A stretch of DNA of 64,000 nt from Clostridium sp. (GCF_029267215.1 NZ_JARIDH010000044.1:1-64000); one strand, 5' to 3'. Shown: positions 9,733 through 20,050, counted from the first letter of the stretch. Numbers and translations are program-made. The notes: generated by a model from the sequence alone, not told the origin.

Positions 9733-10734
9733 ATGAAAAATACTTTGGTGAAATCATTAAATGGTATGGGAATTGGATTATTTGCTACCTTAGTTGTAGG
9801 TACAATAATAGTTCAATTTGGTACATTGGTGGAGGTTGAGATTTTTATAATGCTTGGAAACTTTGCAAAAATATTTATGGGAGGAGCTATTGGGGCGGCT
9901 GTTGCCTATTTTTTAGGTTCATCACCTTTGGTTATTTTCTCTTGTATTGTTACAGGGAGTATTGGGGCAGGTGCTATAAAATCTGTGGATGGATCTATGA
10001 TACTTGGAGTTGGTGATCCAGCGGGGGCTTACATAGCAGCTATTTTAACTGTATTATTAGGGAATTTAGTTGCTGGAAAAACCAAGGTTGATATACTTTT
10101 AACACCAATGATATGTATTTTGTTTGGAGGAATAGTTGGAATAAATATTTCTCCAATTATATCAGAATTTGTTGGAGTAATTGGTAATATTATAAATAAA
10201 GCTACAGAAATGCAACCTCTTTATATGGGAGCAATAATTTCTACAATAATGGGTCTTGTCTTAGTTTCACCTATAAGCTCGGCTGCTTTAGCAACTAGTT
10301 TAGGATTAGAAGGATTAGCTGCAGGGGCTGCGGTTGTTGGGTGTTCATGTCAAATGATTGGGTTTGCTGTTATATCATATAAAGAAAATGGGGTTGAAGG
10401 TTTTATAGCACAGGGAATAGGTACTGCTAAAATTCAATTTGGAAATATTGTTAAGAATATTTATATAGTAATTCCAACGGTAATATCTAGTTTACTTTTA
10501 GGAATGTTATCAACAACTTTATTTAAGATATCTTCTAATAGTATTGGGGCTGGAATGGGGACTAGTGGACTTGTTGGACAAATACAGACTTTTGTAGTAA
10601 TGGGAAAAGAATCTTTAATTTCTATTATATTAACTCAACTTATACTTCCAGCAATAGTATCATATTTAGTTTTTATATTTCTTAAAAAAAGAAGTTTTAT
10701 TAAGGATGGAGATATGTTAATAGAAAAAATATAA
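9733..10734 (+). CDS. PTS sugar transporter subunit IIC-like membrane protein
   Basis: Gly-rich multi-TM protein with SSPLVIFSCIVTGSIGAGA and VSPISSAALATSLGLEGLAAGAAVVGC, EIIC_2-like; ATG 9733 after GGGGG. Confidence 0.7.
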   Translation: MKNTLVKSLNGMGIGLFATLVVGTIIVQFGTLVEVEIFIMLGNFAKIFMGGAIGAAVAYFLGSSPLVIFSCIVTGSIGAGAIKSVDGSMILGVGDPAGAYIAAILTVLLGNLVAGKTKVDILLTPMICILFGGIVGINISPIISEFVGVIGNIINKATEMQPLYMGAIISTIMGLVLVSPISSAALATSLGLEGLAAGAAVVGCSCQMIGFAVISYKENGVEGFIAQGIGTAKIQFGNIVKNIYIVIPTVISSLLLGMLSTTLFKISSNSIGAGMGTSGLVGQIQTFVVMGKESLISIILTQLILPAIVSYLVFIFLKKRSFIKDGDMLIEKI

Positions 10735-10745
10735 TAGTATTTTTT

Positions 10746-10774
10746 AGAGTGATATTTTGAATATCACTCTTTTT
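10746..10774 (+). terminator. Rho-independent terminator
   Basis: AGAGTGATATTttgAATATCACTCTTTTT. Confidence 0.88.
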
Positions 10775-11026
10775 AGTGTTTTTATTTATAAGTTTTAATT
10801 AGGATTTTAGAAAAATAAAAGCATATTAATTAGAAATGAGGGTATAAGTCTTGTTTTTTGGAAAATTTAATATAAAATATTTATTAATAAGAGTTATTGA
10901 TATAAAAGCTATTTTTAAATATATGGAGAAAATAGTTTTCTTTTAGAATAAGAAAAAGAAATGTTTTGACTATATAATAAAAATCTTATATAGTTAATGT
11001 TATGAATTTAACAAATAAGATGTAAT

Positions 11027-11074
11027 TTCATAAATAATACATAAAATCAAGTTAATTTATGGATTATTTATGAA
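11027..11074. repeat. Large inverted repeat (19-bp arms, one mismatch, 10-nt loop) upstream of gshAB
   Basis: TTCATAAATAATACATAAA - ATCAAGTTAA - TTTATGGATTATTTATGAA. Confidence 0.8.
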
Positions 11075-11295
11075 GAGTAAATATAGAATCTGATAGGTTA
11101 TTATGAAAAAATAGCTTAATTATTCATAAAATTGCTCGTTTTTTGAAGTTTATATAAGTTTGAATAAATTTTTGCATGGTAAATAAACTAGCGAGATGAT
11201 TTGATTTTTTGCAAACTTATTGTATTTTCAAGTGTTGAAAATGGCAACGTTCATTTAACTTAACAGATCGGAAGTATTAATTGGGGAGGATAATT

Positions 11296-13632
11296 ATGAT
11301 AAATTTACAAGGAATTTTATTAAAGACTATAAAGGAACAGTCTCTTGAAAATTATTTTGAGAAGGCTAACTTTGGTCTAGAAAAGGAAAATGTAAGAGTA
11401 ACTGAAGATGGTAATCTTGCATTAACACCTCATCCAGTAGCTTTTGGAAGTAAGGAAAAGAATCCTTATATAAAAACTGATTTTTCAGAAAGTCAGCTTG
11501 AAATGGTAACACCTGTCTGTGATACAGTTAATGAGGTTTATGACTTTATGGCTAATTTAAATAAGGTTGTAAGTTTAGAACTTATAAAAAATGGAGAATA
11601 TCTATGGCCTCAAAGTAATCCACCTATATTACCAGAGGAAGATAAAATACCAATAGCTAAGTTTGAAAATGCTAAGGATGAGGAATATAGAGAGAATCTT
11701 AGTAAAAAGTACGGAAAGAAAAAGCAAGTAATAAGTGGAATACATTATAATTTTTCTTTTAAAGAAGAGTTTCTTAAATTACTTTATAAGGAGTTAAATG
11801 AAGAAGGAGATTTTAGAACATTTAAGGACAGAACATATCTTAGAATGACAAGAAATTTCTTAAAGTACCACTGGATATTAATATACTTAACTGGTGCTAG
11901 TCCAGTTTTTCATGAGAGCTACATAAAAGAGTGTACTGAAAAAGGAGAAAAGGTTGGAGAGGATTCTTTTTATTTTAAAGGGATAAATTCCTTAAGAAAT
12001 AGTAATTGTGGTTATAAAAATAAAGAAAATTTATATGTTTCATATAATAGTATAAATGAATATTATAAGGATCTTGAAAATTTAATAAAGAATGGACAAA
12101 TACAAAGTGCAAAAGAGTATTATAATCCAATAAGATTAAAGTCTTTGGGAAAAGGCGATATGATGGAGAACTTGCTAAATAATGGAATAGATTATTTAGA
12201 GGTTAGGCTTTTAGATTTAAATCCTTTATGTAAACAGGGAATATGTAAGAAAACTCTTTATTTAGTTCACTTATTTATGCTTTATACATTCTTAAAAGAG
12301 GATGATGGATTCTCATATAAAGATCAAGAAGAATTTTTTAAAAATCTTGAGATTGTAACTATAAGAGGAAGATATGATAATGTTGAAATATATGAAAAGG
12401 GAGAAAAGGTACTTTTAAAAGATAAGGGAAGAGAAATTCTTTTAGAGATGAGTAGAGTTGTAGAGGAACTTTTTAAAGATAATCATGTATTTAAAACAAT
12501 AATAGAAGATTCATTAGATAAGATAAATGATTCTAAGAAAACAATATCTAAAATAATTTTAGAGGATATAAAAGAAGAGGGATATATTCCTTTTCATATG
12601 AGAATGGCTAAGGAACACTTAGAAGATGCAAAGAGGAAAGAGTTTAATTTAATTGGGTATGAGGATTTAGAGTTGTCAACTCAAATATTAATTTTGGATG
12701 CCATTAAAAGAGGAATTGAGTTTAAGATTATGGATAGATTAGAAAACTTTATTTCTTTAAGTAATGGGGAAAAAATAGAATATGTAAAGCAAGCTACTAA
12801 AACATCTAAAGATTCTTATATAACTGCTTTAGTAATGGAAAATAAGCTTGTGACAAAGGAAATATTAAAAAAAGGAAGTATTAGGGTTCCTAAAGGAAAA
12901 AATTATGATGATATAGAAGAGGCTAAGAGGGATTTTAGACTGTTTAAAGATGATAAAATAGTTATAAAGCCAAAGTCAACTAATTTTGGTCTTGGTATAA
13001 GTATATTTACAGGTGGTTATTCTAAGGAGGATTATGATAGAGCAGTTGAAATAGCATTTAATGAGGATAAATCAATACTTATAGAAGAATTTATGACTGG
13101 GAAAGAATATAGATTTTTAGTTATTGATAATGAAGTTGTTGGAATTTTGCATAGAGAGCCTGCTAATGTAATAGGTGATGGAGAGAGAAGGATAAGAGAT
13201 TTAGTAATTGAAAAAAATAAGAATCCATTAAGAGGAAAAGGGTATAAAACACCCTTAGAAAAAATAAAACTTGGAGAAATAGAAGAGATGTTTCTTAAAA
13301 ATCAAGGGTTAACCTTTGATTATATTCCAAAGAATGGAGAGAAAATCTATTTAAGAGAAAATTCTAATATAAGTACAGGGGGAGATAGCTTAGATTTTAC
13401 TGATGAAATAGATGAAAGTTATAAAATTGTTGCTAAAAAGGCTGCAAAAGCTGTTGGGGCCATAATAACTGGGGTTGACATGGTTATAGATGATATAAAA
13501 GAAGAGGCCAATAAAAAAAATCATGGGATTATAGAACTTAATTTTAATCCAGCTATTCATATTCATTGTTTCCCATACAAAGGAAAGAATAGAAAAGTTG
13601 GAGAGAAGATTTTAAATTTATTGTTTGGTTAA
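11296..13632 (+). CDS. gshAB: Bifunctional glutamate-cysteine ligase / glutathione synthetase (GshAB/GshF)
   Basis: N-terminal FGLEKENVRVTEDG...DFSESQLEMVTP GCL motifs; C-terminal ATP-grasp IVIKPKSTNFGLGISIF...IELNFNPAIHIHCFP; GGGGAGGA RBS before ATG 11296. Confidence 0.92.
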   Translation: MINLQGILLKTIKEQSLENYFEKANFGLEKENVRVTEDGNLALTPHPVAFGSKEKNPYIKTDFSESQLEMVTPVCDTVNEVYDFMANLNKVVSLELIKNGEYLWPQSNPPILPEEDKIPIAKFENAKDEEYRENLSKKYGKKKQVISGIHYNFSFKEEFLKLLYKELNEEGDFRTFKDRTYLRMTRNFLKYHWILIYLTGASPVFHESYIKECTEKGEKVGEDSFYFKGINSLRNSNCGYKNKENLYVSYNSINEYYKDLENLIKNGQIQSAKEYYNPIRLKSLGKGDMMENLLNNGIDYLEVRLLDLNPLCKQGICKKTLYLVHLFMLYTFLKEDDGFSYKDQEEFFKNLEIVTIRGRYDNVEIYEKGEKVLLKDKGREILLEMSRVVEELFKDNHVFKTIIEDSLDKINDSKKTISKIILEDIKEEGYIPFHMRMAKEHLEDAKRKEFNLIGYEDLELSTQILILDAIKRGIEFKIMDRLENFISLSNGEKIEYVKQATKTSKDSYITALVMENKLVTKEILKKGSIRVPKGKNYDDIEEAKRDFRLFKDDKIVIKPKSTNFGLGISIFTGGYSKEDYDRAVEIAFNEDKSILIEEFMTGKEYRFLVIDNEVVGILHREPANVIGDGERRIRDLVIEKNKNPLRGKGYKTPLEKIKLGEIEEMFLKNQGLTFDYIPKNGEKIYLRENSNISTGGDSLDFTDEIDESYKIVAKKAAKAVGAIITGVDMVIDDIKEEANKKNHGIIELNFNPAIHIHCFPYKGKNRKVGEKILNLLFG

Positions 13633-13697
13633 TATTATAGAAAAGTATATTTAATTTAATTTTTTTAGAAGAAATAAGTAATAAGTTAAAATAAGAA

Positions 13698-13745
13698 GGA
13701 CATAGCTAATAAGTAAAATCATATTAAGTATTAGCTATGTCCATT
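13698..13745 (+). terminator. Rho-independent terminator
   Basis: GGACATAGCTAAT...ATTAGCTATGTCCATTTTAT. Confidence 0.7.
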
Positions 13746-13862
13746 TTATATTATAGTTAAAAGTACTTTTTCAGTATTATTTTAAATATAGCTTGTTTAT
13801 TAAGAGGGATTTAAGGATTAGCTAAAATCAACATCTACTCAAAACAGAGCATAAAATTTTTA

Positions 13863-14528
13863 TTAGATTTTATTATTTTCATATATTTCAATTATTTCAT
13901 TGAATAAATCAACATCATCAACAGAGTTATAGAGATCCCCGTCTTTTAAGTCATATGTGTATTCAAGAACATATTGTTGTCCACTTATAACTTCTTTTAC
14001 AATTCTAAAACGCTTATCAATATCTAACATTTCAACTTCACAAAGAATTTCTAAAGGTTCATTTTCTGAAGTATCTCCATTATATTGCTGTTTAATAAAA
14101 TCTTTAAATACAATTAGATTTGTATTTTCTCTATCACAGTAATTAACTTTCCCAGTTTTATTACATGATAAACATGGATTAAAGCCACAATTTCTTATAC
14201 ATTTAACACAAGTACATTCAGAACATATAAATATTTTATCAAGAGAATCCTTATATGTTTTTTTGAATTTTTCACATTTACTTATTATTTCTTTATCATT
14301 AGACTTATTTAAAAATGAAAATAAAGATTTTTTCTCGGGTTTATTTTTACTACATTCATCTAATAAGTCGTTATATTTTTTTAAAATTTTAATATTTTTA
14401 TAATAAGCCCTTTGTTTTAATGTTGAGTTTTCACTAAGATCCTCAATATCATCTAGTACAAAAATTAATTTGCTATATAAATTACCATATACATTTTTTT
14501 CTTTATCTAAAAATTCAGTAGCATTCAT
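13863..14528 (-). CDS. Hypothetical protein with Cys cluster
   Basis: 221-aa ORF; ICSECTCVKCIRNCGFNPCLSCNKTGKVNYC; divergent to the Ser-rich/PspA genes. Confidence 0.7.
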   Translation of the reverse strand: MNATEFLDKEKNVYGNLYSKLIFVLDDIEDLSENSTLKQRAYYKNIKILKKYNDLLDECSKNKPEKKSLFSFLNKSNDKEIISKCEKFKKTYKDSLDKIFICSECTCVKCIRNCGFNPCLSCNKTGKVNYCDRENTNLIVFKDFIKQQYNGDTSENEPLEILCEVEMLDIDKRFRIVKEVISGQQYVLEYTYDLKDGDLYNSVDDVDLFNEIIEIYENNKI

Positions 14529-14692
14529 ATAATAGATTTCCTCCTTTTAATTATAAAATACATATTTAAATTATAATTTTATAATATCATAAATTAAAAG
14601 AAAAAATATGAATATATCTTCTTTAAAATATACAAATGTTGTTAATTAATTTATAATATTATTAATATAGGAAAGTCAAGGAGGGTTAGAGA

Positions 14693-15496
14693 GTGAATAA
14701 GCGTAGAAATTACAAAAAGCTTATGGTATTTTTTATAGGGTTTTTCTTTTTAATTGGATGTTTTAATTTTTTACCTGTTAAAAATGTTGAGGCAAGAGGA
14801 TTTAAAATACATAGTTCTTTTGCACATTCAATTAAGTCATCAATTGGAAGAGAAAATGAAAAGTCTGAATATAATACTATGGAATATTCAATGGATAATG
14901 CTTTTGAGAATCAACTAGTTAGAAAAGGTTCTTCAAGTTCAAGAAGTAGTAGTTCATCAAGAAGTGGAAGTTATGGTAAAAGTAGTTCTTATGGATCAAC
15001 TAGTAAATTCTCAAAACCTAAAAGCAGTGGTTCATCAAGTGGGGATTTTAGTGAGAAAAAGAAGAGTCAAGGAAATAGTAATTACTCAACTACAGATAAA
15101 TTTAATAACTCTTCATCAGGAAATAAATTTAATTCAATAGATGGAAATAAGTATAAGAACGATTCAAAAAGTGGCAGTTCACAAGGAAACAGCAATTACT
15201 CAACTACAGACAAATTCAATAAAAAGGCACCTTCAGATTCTTCAAGTAGTAATAAATCAAAGGGGGAGGAATCAAATAGTGTAAATTCAAATAACAAAGG
15301 GTCAAGTAGTGGATATTATGGAAATAGTAATCGTGGAGGATCAAGCTTCTATGAAATGTTTATGTTAAGCCATATGATTAGAAGTATTGGGAATTTAACA
15401 AGTTTTATGTTTATAAGAAGACCTTTTATAGGAATAGGCACAATAATAGCAATAGCTTTATTGGTGATTTGGTTAACTAGAAGGAAAAGAAGATAA
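14693..15496 (+). CDS. Secreted/membrane Ser-Asn-Lys-rich low-complexity protein with C-terminal TM
   Basis: GTG start with GGAGGG RBS; N-terminal hydrophobic signal; SSSSRSSSSSRSGSYG tract; C-terminal TM ending RRKRR. Confidence 0.75.
   Translation: MNKRRNYKKLMVFFIGFFFLIGCFNFLPVKNVEARGFKIHSSFAHSIKSSIGRENEKSEYNTMEYSMDNAFENQLVRKGSSSSRSSSSSRSGSYGKSSSYGSTSKFSKPKSSGSSSGDFSEKKKSQGNSNYSTTDKFNNSSSGNKFNSIDGNKYKNDSKSGSSQGNSNYSTTDKFNKKAPSDSSSSNKSKGEESNSVNSNNKGSSSGYYGNSNRGGSSFYEMFMLSHMIRSIGNLTSFMFIRRPFIGIGTIIAIALLVIWLTRRKRR
15064..15222 (+). repeat. Two copies of a roughly 44-nt coding repeat (SQGNSNYSTTDKFN)
   Basis: agtcaaggaaatagtaattactcaactacagataaatttaataa (15064) and tcacaaggaaacagcaattactcaactacagacaaattcaataa (15179). 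Confidence 0.85.
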
Positions 15497-15576
15497 TTAT
15501 TGAAATTTAACAATTATGACATATAATTGTTAAAATTAAATCGTATAATAAATTTAAAAATATAAAGTAGATAAAG

Positions 15577-16308
15577 GTGGTAGATAATATGGGTATATTT
15601 AATAGAATATCAAATATGGTAAAAGCAAAGGCAAATTCAGCTTTAGATGAAATGGAAAATCCAATAGAATTATTAGATCAAAAAATAAGAGATATGGAGA
15701 AATCTTTTAATGAAGCTAAAAGATCTTCAGCTCAAATATTTGGTAATTTAAAAGATACAGAAAAGAAAATGAATCAAGCTAAGGAAGATTCAGTTCAATA
15801 TGATGAGAAAGTTAAATTAGCTATGAGTAAAGGAAATGAGGAATTAGCTAAAAAGGCTTTAAGACTAAAATTAGAGAGTGATAAAAAGTTCCAATCTTTA
15901 AAAGAAAGTTATGAGGGACAAAAAGCTAAGGCTGAAGTTTTAAAAACTAAGTTAAATGAATTAGAAAAAGAATTAGATAAAACTAGAAGTTATAGAGATG
16001 AGGCTGTTGCTAGATTAAATAATGCAGAAGCATCAAAACAAATAAATGAAGTAGTAGCTAATGTTCAAAGTAAAAGTAATTCTATAAATATTGATGATAT
16101 AGAGAGAAGTATATCTAAGAAAGAAAGCTATGCAGCTGGCTTAGAAGAGTTAAAAGGTGAGAGCTTAGATGATGAATTCGCTAAGTTAGAGGAGTTAAGC
16201 TTAGATGAGGAATTAGCTAAATATAGAACTTCAAGTACTGAGAAAGAAAATAAAGATAAAGAAGAAAAAGATTCTTTAGATTTAGAACTTGAAAAATATA
16301 AAAAGTAG
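15577..16308 (+). CDS. PspA/IM30 family protein
   Basis: MGIFNRISNMVKAKANSALDEMENPIELLDQKIRDME N-terminus; coiled-coil; ATG at 15589 also plausible. Confidence 0.9.
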   Translation: MVDNMGIFNRISNMVKAKANSALDEMENPIELLDQKIRDMEKSFNEAKRSSAQIFGNLKDTEKKMNQAKEDSVQYDEKVKLAMSKGNEELAKKALRLKLESDKKFQSLKESYEGQKAKAEVLKTKLNELEKELDKTRSYRDEAVARLNNAEASKQINEVVANVQSKSNSINIDDIERSISKKESYAAGLEELKGESLDDEFAKLEELSLDEELAKYRTSSTEKENKDKEEKDSLDLELEKYKK

Positions 16309-16309
16309 T

Positions 16310-16348
16310 AAATAAGCTGCATCATAAAACATGATGTAGCTTATTTTT
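16310..16348 (+). terminator. Rho-independent terminator
   Basis: AAATAAGCTGCATCAT...ATGATGTAGCTTATTTTT. Confidence 0.88.
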
Positions 16349-16493
16349 AATTAATTCTATAAAATGGATTATTTTATAGAATAGAAAATTTTAGTTTGAC
16401 ATATTATATTTAAAGTTATTAAATATGTTTATAGGAAATAATAAAGTTATATGATAAAAATATATATTTAGTTTATTTAGAAAGGATGAGACA

Positions 16494-16898
16494 ATGTTTA
16501 AATTTACTTTTGATGAAAAAGAGTATGAATTATCAGAAGATAAAATGCTTTATTTCTTTAATGAAGAGGTTAAGGGATTTGATATAGAAAAACTTTATGA
16601 GATTTTAAATAATAGTGAGAAGGTTTCATTTGGAAAAGCATATTATGATGGACCTTGTGAAGAATGTAAGTTTGGATTAGATGAAAACAAAAGAAGTTTT
16701 CCATTTTTAGAATTTAATATGTTTATATATACTAAAAATGGAGAGTTTATTATTAGCAATATAGAAAAAAATTATGAAGGCTTAACATATAATAAGCTTT
16801 TAAGAACTAAGAAAGTTGATAAAAGTTATTTAGTTAATATAAATGTTTGTAAGAATTGTGGAAATTTTGGAATAGAAGTAGAAGAATTTGATATATAA
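16494..16898 (+). CDS. Hypothetical protein with two CxxC motifs
   Basis: 134-aa ORF with RBS AAAGGATGAG; CEEC and CKNCG. Confidence 0.7.
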   Translation: MFKFTFDEKEYELSEDKMLYFFNEEVKGFDIEKLYEILNNSEKVSFGKAYYDGPCEECKFGLDENKRSFPFLEFNMFIYTKNGEFIISNIEKNYEGLTYNKLLRTKKVDKSYLVNINVCKNCGNFGIEVEEFDI

Positions 16899-17086
16899 TA
16901 AATTTAAAAATATTAAAGATTTATTATATAAGAATATATGAAATAATAAGATGTGTATTGATTAGAAATATCTTGATGATTTAATAGAAAGTTAAGATAA
17001 TAATTAATACACATTTTTTATTTATAGAATAAATTAAAATTTTAATGTAAAATTAAAAAAAGAAACATCTGTTCGTATGGAGGGAT

Positions 17087-18172
17087 ATGGTGAAAGAGAA
17101 TAGAAAGATAATTCATATAGACATGGATGCTTTTTATGCATCTATAGAGCAAAGGGATAATAAGGAGTTTAGAGGAAAGCCTTTAATTGTTGGTGGTGAT
17201 CCAAATAGAAGAGGGGTTGTTGCAACTTGTTCTTATGAAGCTAGGAAATATGGAGTACATTCAGCAATGCCATCTTTAAAGGCATATAAGTTATGTCCGA
17301 AAGCTATATTTGTTAGACCAAGAATGGAAGTTTACAAAAGTGTTTCAAGAAAAGTTATGGATATATTACATGAATATTCAAATTTAGTGGAACCTTTATC
17401 TTTAGATGAAGCTTTTATTGATGTAACTTATAGTAAAAGATTTAGAGGATCTGCAACACTTATAGCTATCGAGATTAAGGAAAGAATTTATAGGGAAGTT
17501 GGACTTACAGCTTCAGCTGGTGTTTCCTTTAATAAATTTTTAGCTAAGATTGCATCAGATTATGATAAACCAAATGGAATAACTGTTATAACAAAGGAGA
17601 ATTCAGAAGAATTTATAAAAAAATTACCTATAGGAAAATTCTTTGGAGTAGGAAAAGTAACTAAAAATAAATTGAATAATATAGGTGTTTTTAAGGGTGA
17701 TGATATTCTTAAGTTTTCAGAGGAGGAGTTAGTTGAAATATTTAGTGATAGAGGAAAGAGTCTATATGAATTTGCAAGAGGAATAGATTATAGACCTGTA
17801 AATCCTTTTAGAATAAGAAAATCTATAGGGAAAGAAAGGACATTAAGAGAAGATGTTGAAGATATTTATGAGATGCTTAAAATATTAGAAAATATAGCTG
17901 ATATGGTTAGTGAAAGTTTAATTTTACTAAAAAAAAGGGGTAGGACAATTACTTTAAAAATAAAATTCAGCGATTTTAAGTATATAACGAGAAGTATTAC
18001 AGTTGAAAGTGCAATAAATAGTAAAGAAAAAATTATTAAATACACAAAAGAACTAATGGAAGAGGTTAATTTTAAAAATAGAAAGGTTAGACTTTTAGGT
18101 ATAACATTAAGTTCTTTAGAAGAAACTATTTTGGAAATGGAAGAAAGTGAGCAACTTACTTTTAAAGTTTAA
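17087..18172 (+). CDS. dinB: DNA polymerase IV (Y family)
   Basis: IIHIDMDAFYASIEQRD, SLDEAFIDVT; RBS GGAGGG; GTG/ATG start region. Confidence 0.95.
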   Translation: MVKENRKIIHIDMDAFYASIEQRDNKEFRGKPLIVGGDPNRRGVVATCSYEARKYGVHSAMPSLKAYKLCPKAIFVRPRMEVYKSVSRKVMDILHEYSNLVEPLSLDEAFIDVTYSKRFRGSATLIAIEIKERIYREVGLTASAGVSFNKFLAKIASDYDKPNGITVITKENSEEFIKKLPIGKFFGVGKVTKNKLNNIGVFKGDDILKFSEEELVEIFSDRGKSLYEFARGIDYRPVNPFRIRKSIGKERTLREDVEDIYEMLKILENIADMVSESLILLKKRGRTITLKIKFSDFKYITRSITVESAINSKEKIIKYTKELMEEVNFKNRKVRLLGITLSSLEETILEMEESEQLTFKV

Positions 18173-18355
18173 TTACTTTTTTAGATTATATTATTAGGTA
18201 GATAATTTAAATATGTTTAAAGTTATATTATATACAAATGTTAAATAGATGAAAACAAAATGTTAAATTACATAATTTTTAAAAATAAATAGTATAATAA
18301 TATTTATAAATTAATAAATTAGTAGTTTTAGTTAAATAGAAATGGAGAGGAAGCG

Positions 18356-19348
18356 ATGAATTATATACTTTTATTAATAGGTTTTGCCTTACTTATAAAA
18401 GGTGCTGATTTTTTTGTTGATGGATCTTCTAAAATAGCTAAGAAACTGGGGGTACCAGCTGTTATAATTGGATTAACAATAGTTTCACTAGGAACAAGTG
18501 CACCAGAACTTGCAGTTAGTATTTCAGCTTCATTAAAAGGTAGTAATGACATTACAATGGGAAATGTTCTAGGATCAAATTTATTTAATATTTTAGCTGC
18601 ATTAGGATCAACAGCAGTGGTGGCTCCACTAGTAATAAAAAAGAATGTTATAAGAAATGATTTTTTAGTAAACATATTAGCAACATTAATTTTGTATGGA
18701 TTTGCCTTTACAAAAATTCTAGGAAGTAAAGATGCTTTGTCAAGAGTTGATGGAGGTTTATTATTCATTATGTGTATAGCTTACATAGGATATCTAATAT
18801 ATACTGTGAAAAAATCTAATGGAGATTTAAAAGAGGTTGCAGTAACTTCGGAAGTTAATGAGTTTGATGAGGAAGTTTTAAAAAATAATAGTACATTAAA
18901 AAATATAATTATATCAATAATTGGAGTTTTAGGAATAATTTTAGGAGGAAAAGTGGTTGTTGATTCTGCATCAGCTATTGCTTTAGGCTTAGGAGTAAGT
19001 GAAAAACTTATAGGACTTACTATAGTAGCTATAGGAACATCACTTCCAGAACTAGTAACTTCATTAGTTGCGGCTAAAAAAGGAGAAAATGATATAGCAC
19101 TTGGGAATATTTTAGGATCAAACACATTTAACATATTGTTAATATTAGGATTATCATCTTTAATAAGTCCAATAAAAATAGCATCTAACTTATACGTTGA
19201 TTTATTATTCCTTATGGTAGTAACGTTATTTATTGGAATTTTAATATTTTTTAATAAAAATAAAGAAAAATTAATGACAAAATATGAAGGGTTATTGTTA
19301 ATAGCTTTATATATTGGATATACAATATATATAATAATGAGAAATTAA
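18356..19348 (+). CDS. CaCA family Ca2+/Na+ antiporter (YrbG-like)
   Basis: Duplicated alpha repeats: GLTIVSLGTSAPELAVS and GLTIVAIGTSLPELVTS. Confidence 0.92.
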   Translation: MNYILLLIGFALLIKGADFFVDGSSKIAKKLGVPAVIIGLTIVSLGTSAPELAVSISASLKGSNDITMGNVLGSNLFNILAALGSTAVVAPLVIKKNVIRNDFLVNILATLILYGFAFTKILGSKDALSRVDGGLLFIMCIAYIGYLIYTVKKSNGDLKEVAVTSEVNEFDEEVLKNNSTLKNIIISIIGVLGIILGGKVVVDSASAIALGLGVSEKLIGLTIVAIGTSLPELVTSLVAAKKGENDIALGNILGSNTFNILLILGLSSLISPIKIASNLYVDLLFLMVVTLFIGILIFFNKNKEKLMTKYEGLLLIALYIGYTIYIIMRN

Positions 19349-19354
19349 TAAAAT

Positions 19355-19390
19355 AAATAGCTGTCCTTATCTTTTAGGACAGTTATTTTT
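19355..19390 (+). terminator. Rho-independent terminator
   Basis: AAATAGCTGTCCT...AGGACAGTTATTTTT. Confidence 0.85.
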
Positions 19391-19429
19391 ATCTAGAAAT
19401 TATATGGTTCTTAAGTTTTTATAAAAAGT

Positions 19430-19990
19430 TTGGGGGAGAGGATAATAGAGGATTTAATAAATATATTTAATACATATAGTGAAATAGCAATTTTTATAAG
19501 TTTATTTATAAGTATAATAATTGCCTTATTGGGAGTTGTTCCTTCAGTATTTGTAACAGGAGCTAATATAGTATTTTTTGGCACTATAAAAGGTTTTTTT
19601 ATATCTTTATTAGGGGAAGTTATTGGAGGATGGATAAGCTTTGTACTGTATAAAAAGGGTACAAAAAAATTAATAGGAATCGTAGAAGGAAAATATAAAA
19701 TAATAATAGACAATATATTAAACTGTGAAGATAAGAAACTTGGATTATTTATATTTGAAGGAAGATTAGTTCCGTTTATTCCTTCAGGAGTAGTTACTTT
19801 AGCAGCGTCTATGAGTAATGTTAGTAATTTAACATTTATAGTTTCAACATTATTTGGGAAAATACCATCAATATTAATTGAAGTTACGGTTAGTTATGGG
19901 TTGATAATATCTTCTAAAGGGAATTTAAAGCTAGGTATAGCAATAGTTAGTATTGCTTTAATATATTTTACTATTAAGAAAGTAAAATAA
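19430..19990 (+). CDS. VTT/DedA-type (SNARE-associated) membrane protein
   Basis: FVTGANIVFFGTIKGFFISLLGEVIGGWISFVLYKKG; start codon uncertain (TTG). Confidence 0.75.
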   Translation: MGERIIEDLINIFNTYSEIAIFISLFISIIIALLGVVPSVFVTGANIVFFGTIKGFFISLLGEVIGGWISFVLYKKGTKKLIGIVEGKYKIIIDNILNCEDKKLGLFIFEGRLVPFIPSGVVTLAASMSNVSNLTFIVSTLFGKIPSILIEVTVSYGLIISSKGNLKLGIAIVSIALIYFTIKKVK

Positions 19991-20010
19991 TAATTGAATA
20001 AGAAAAACAG

Positions 20011-20050
20011 AAAAACACAAAAAAACAAAGAGGATTTTTGTGTTTTTTTT
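20011..20050 (+). terminator. Rho-independent terminator
   Basis: AAAAACACAAAAA...TTTTTGTGTTTTTTTT. Confidence 0.75.

Noticed and set aside
11080-11295. T-box leader upstream of gshAB
   Set aside because: No GGTGG-containing antiterminator and no terminator hairpin; only A/T-rich inverted repeats seen.
18361-19134. Minus-strand ORFs 18361..18768 and 18781..19134
   Set aside because: Antisense to the Ca/Na antiporter; artefact of low stop frequency opposite TM-rich codons.
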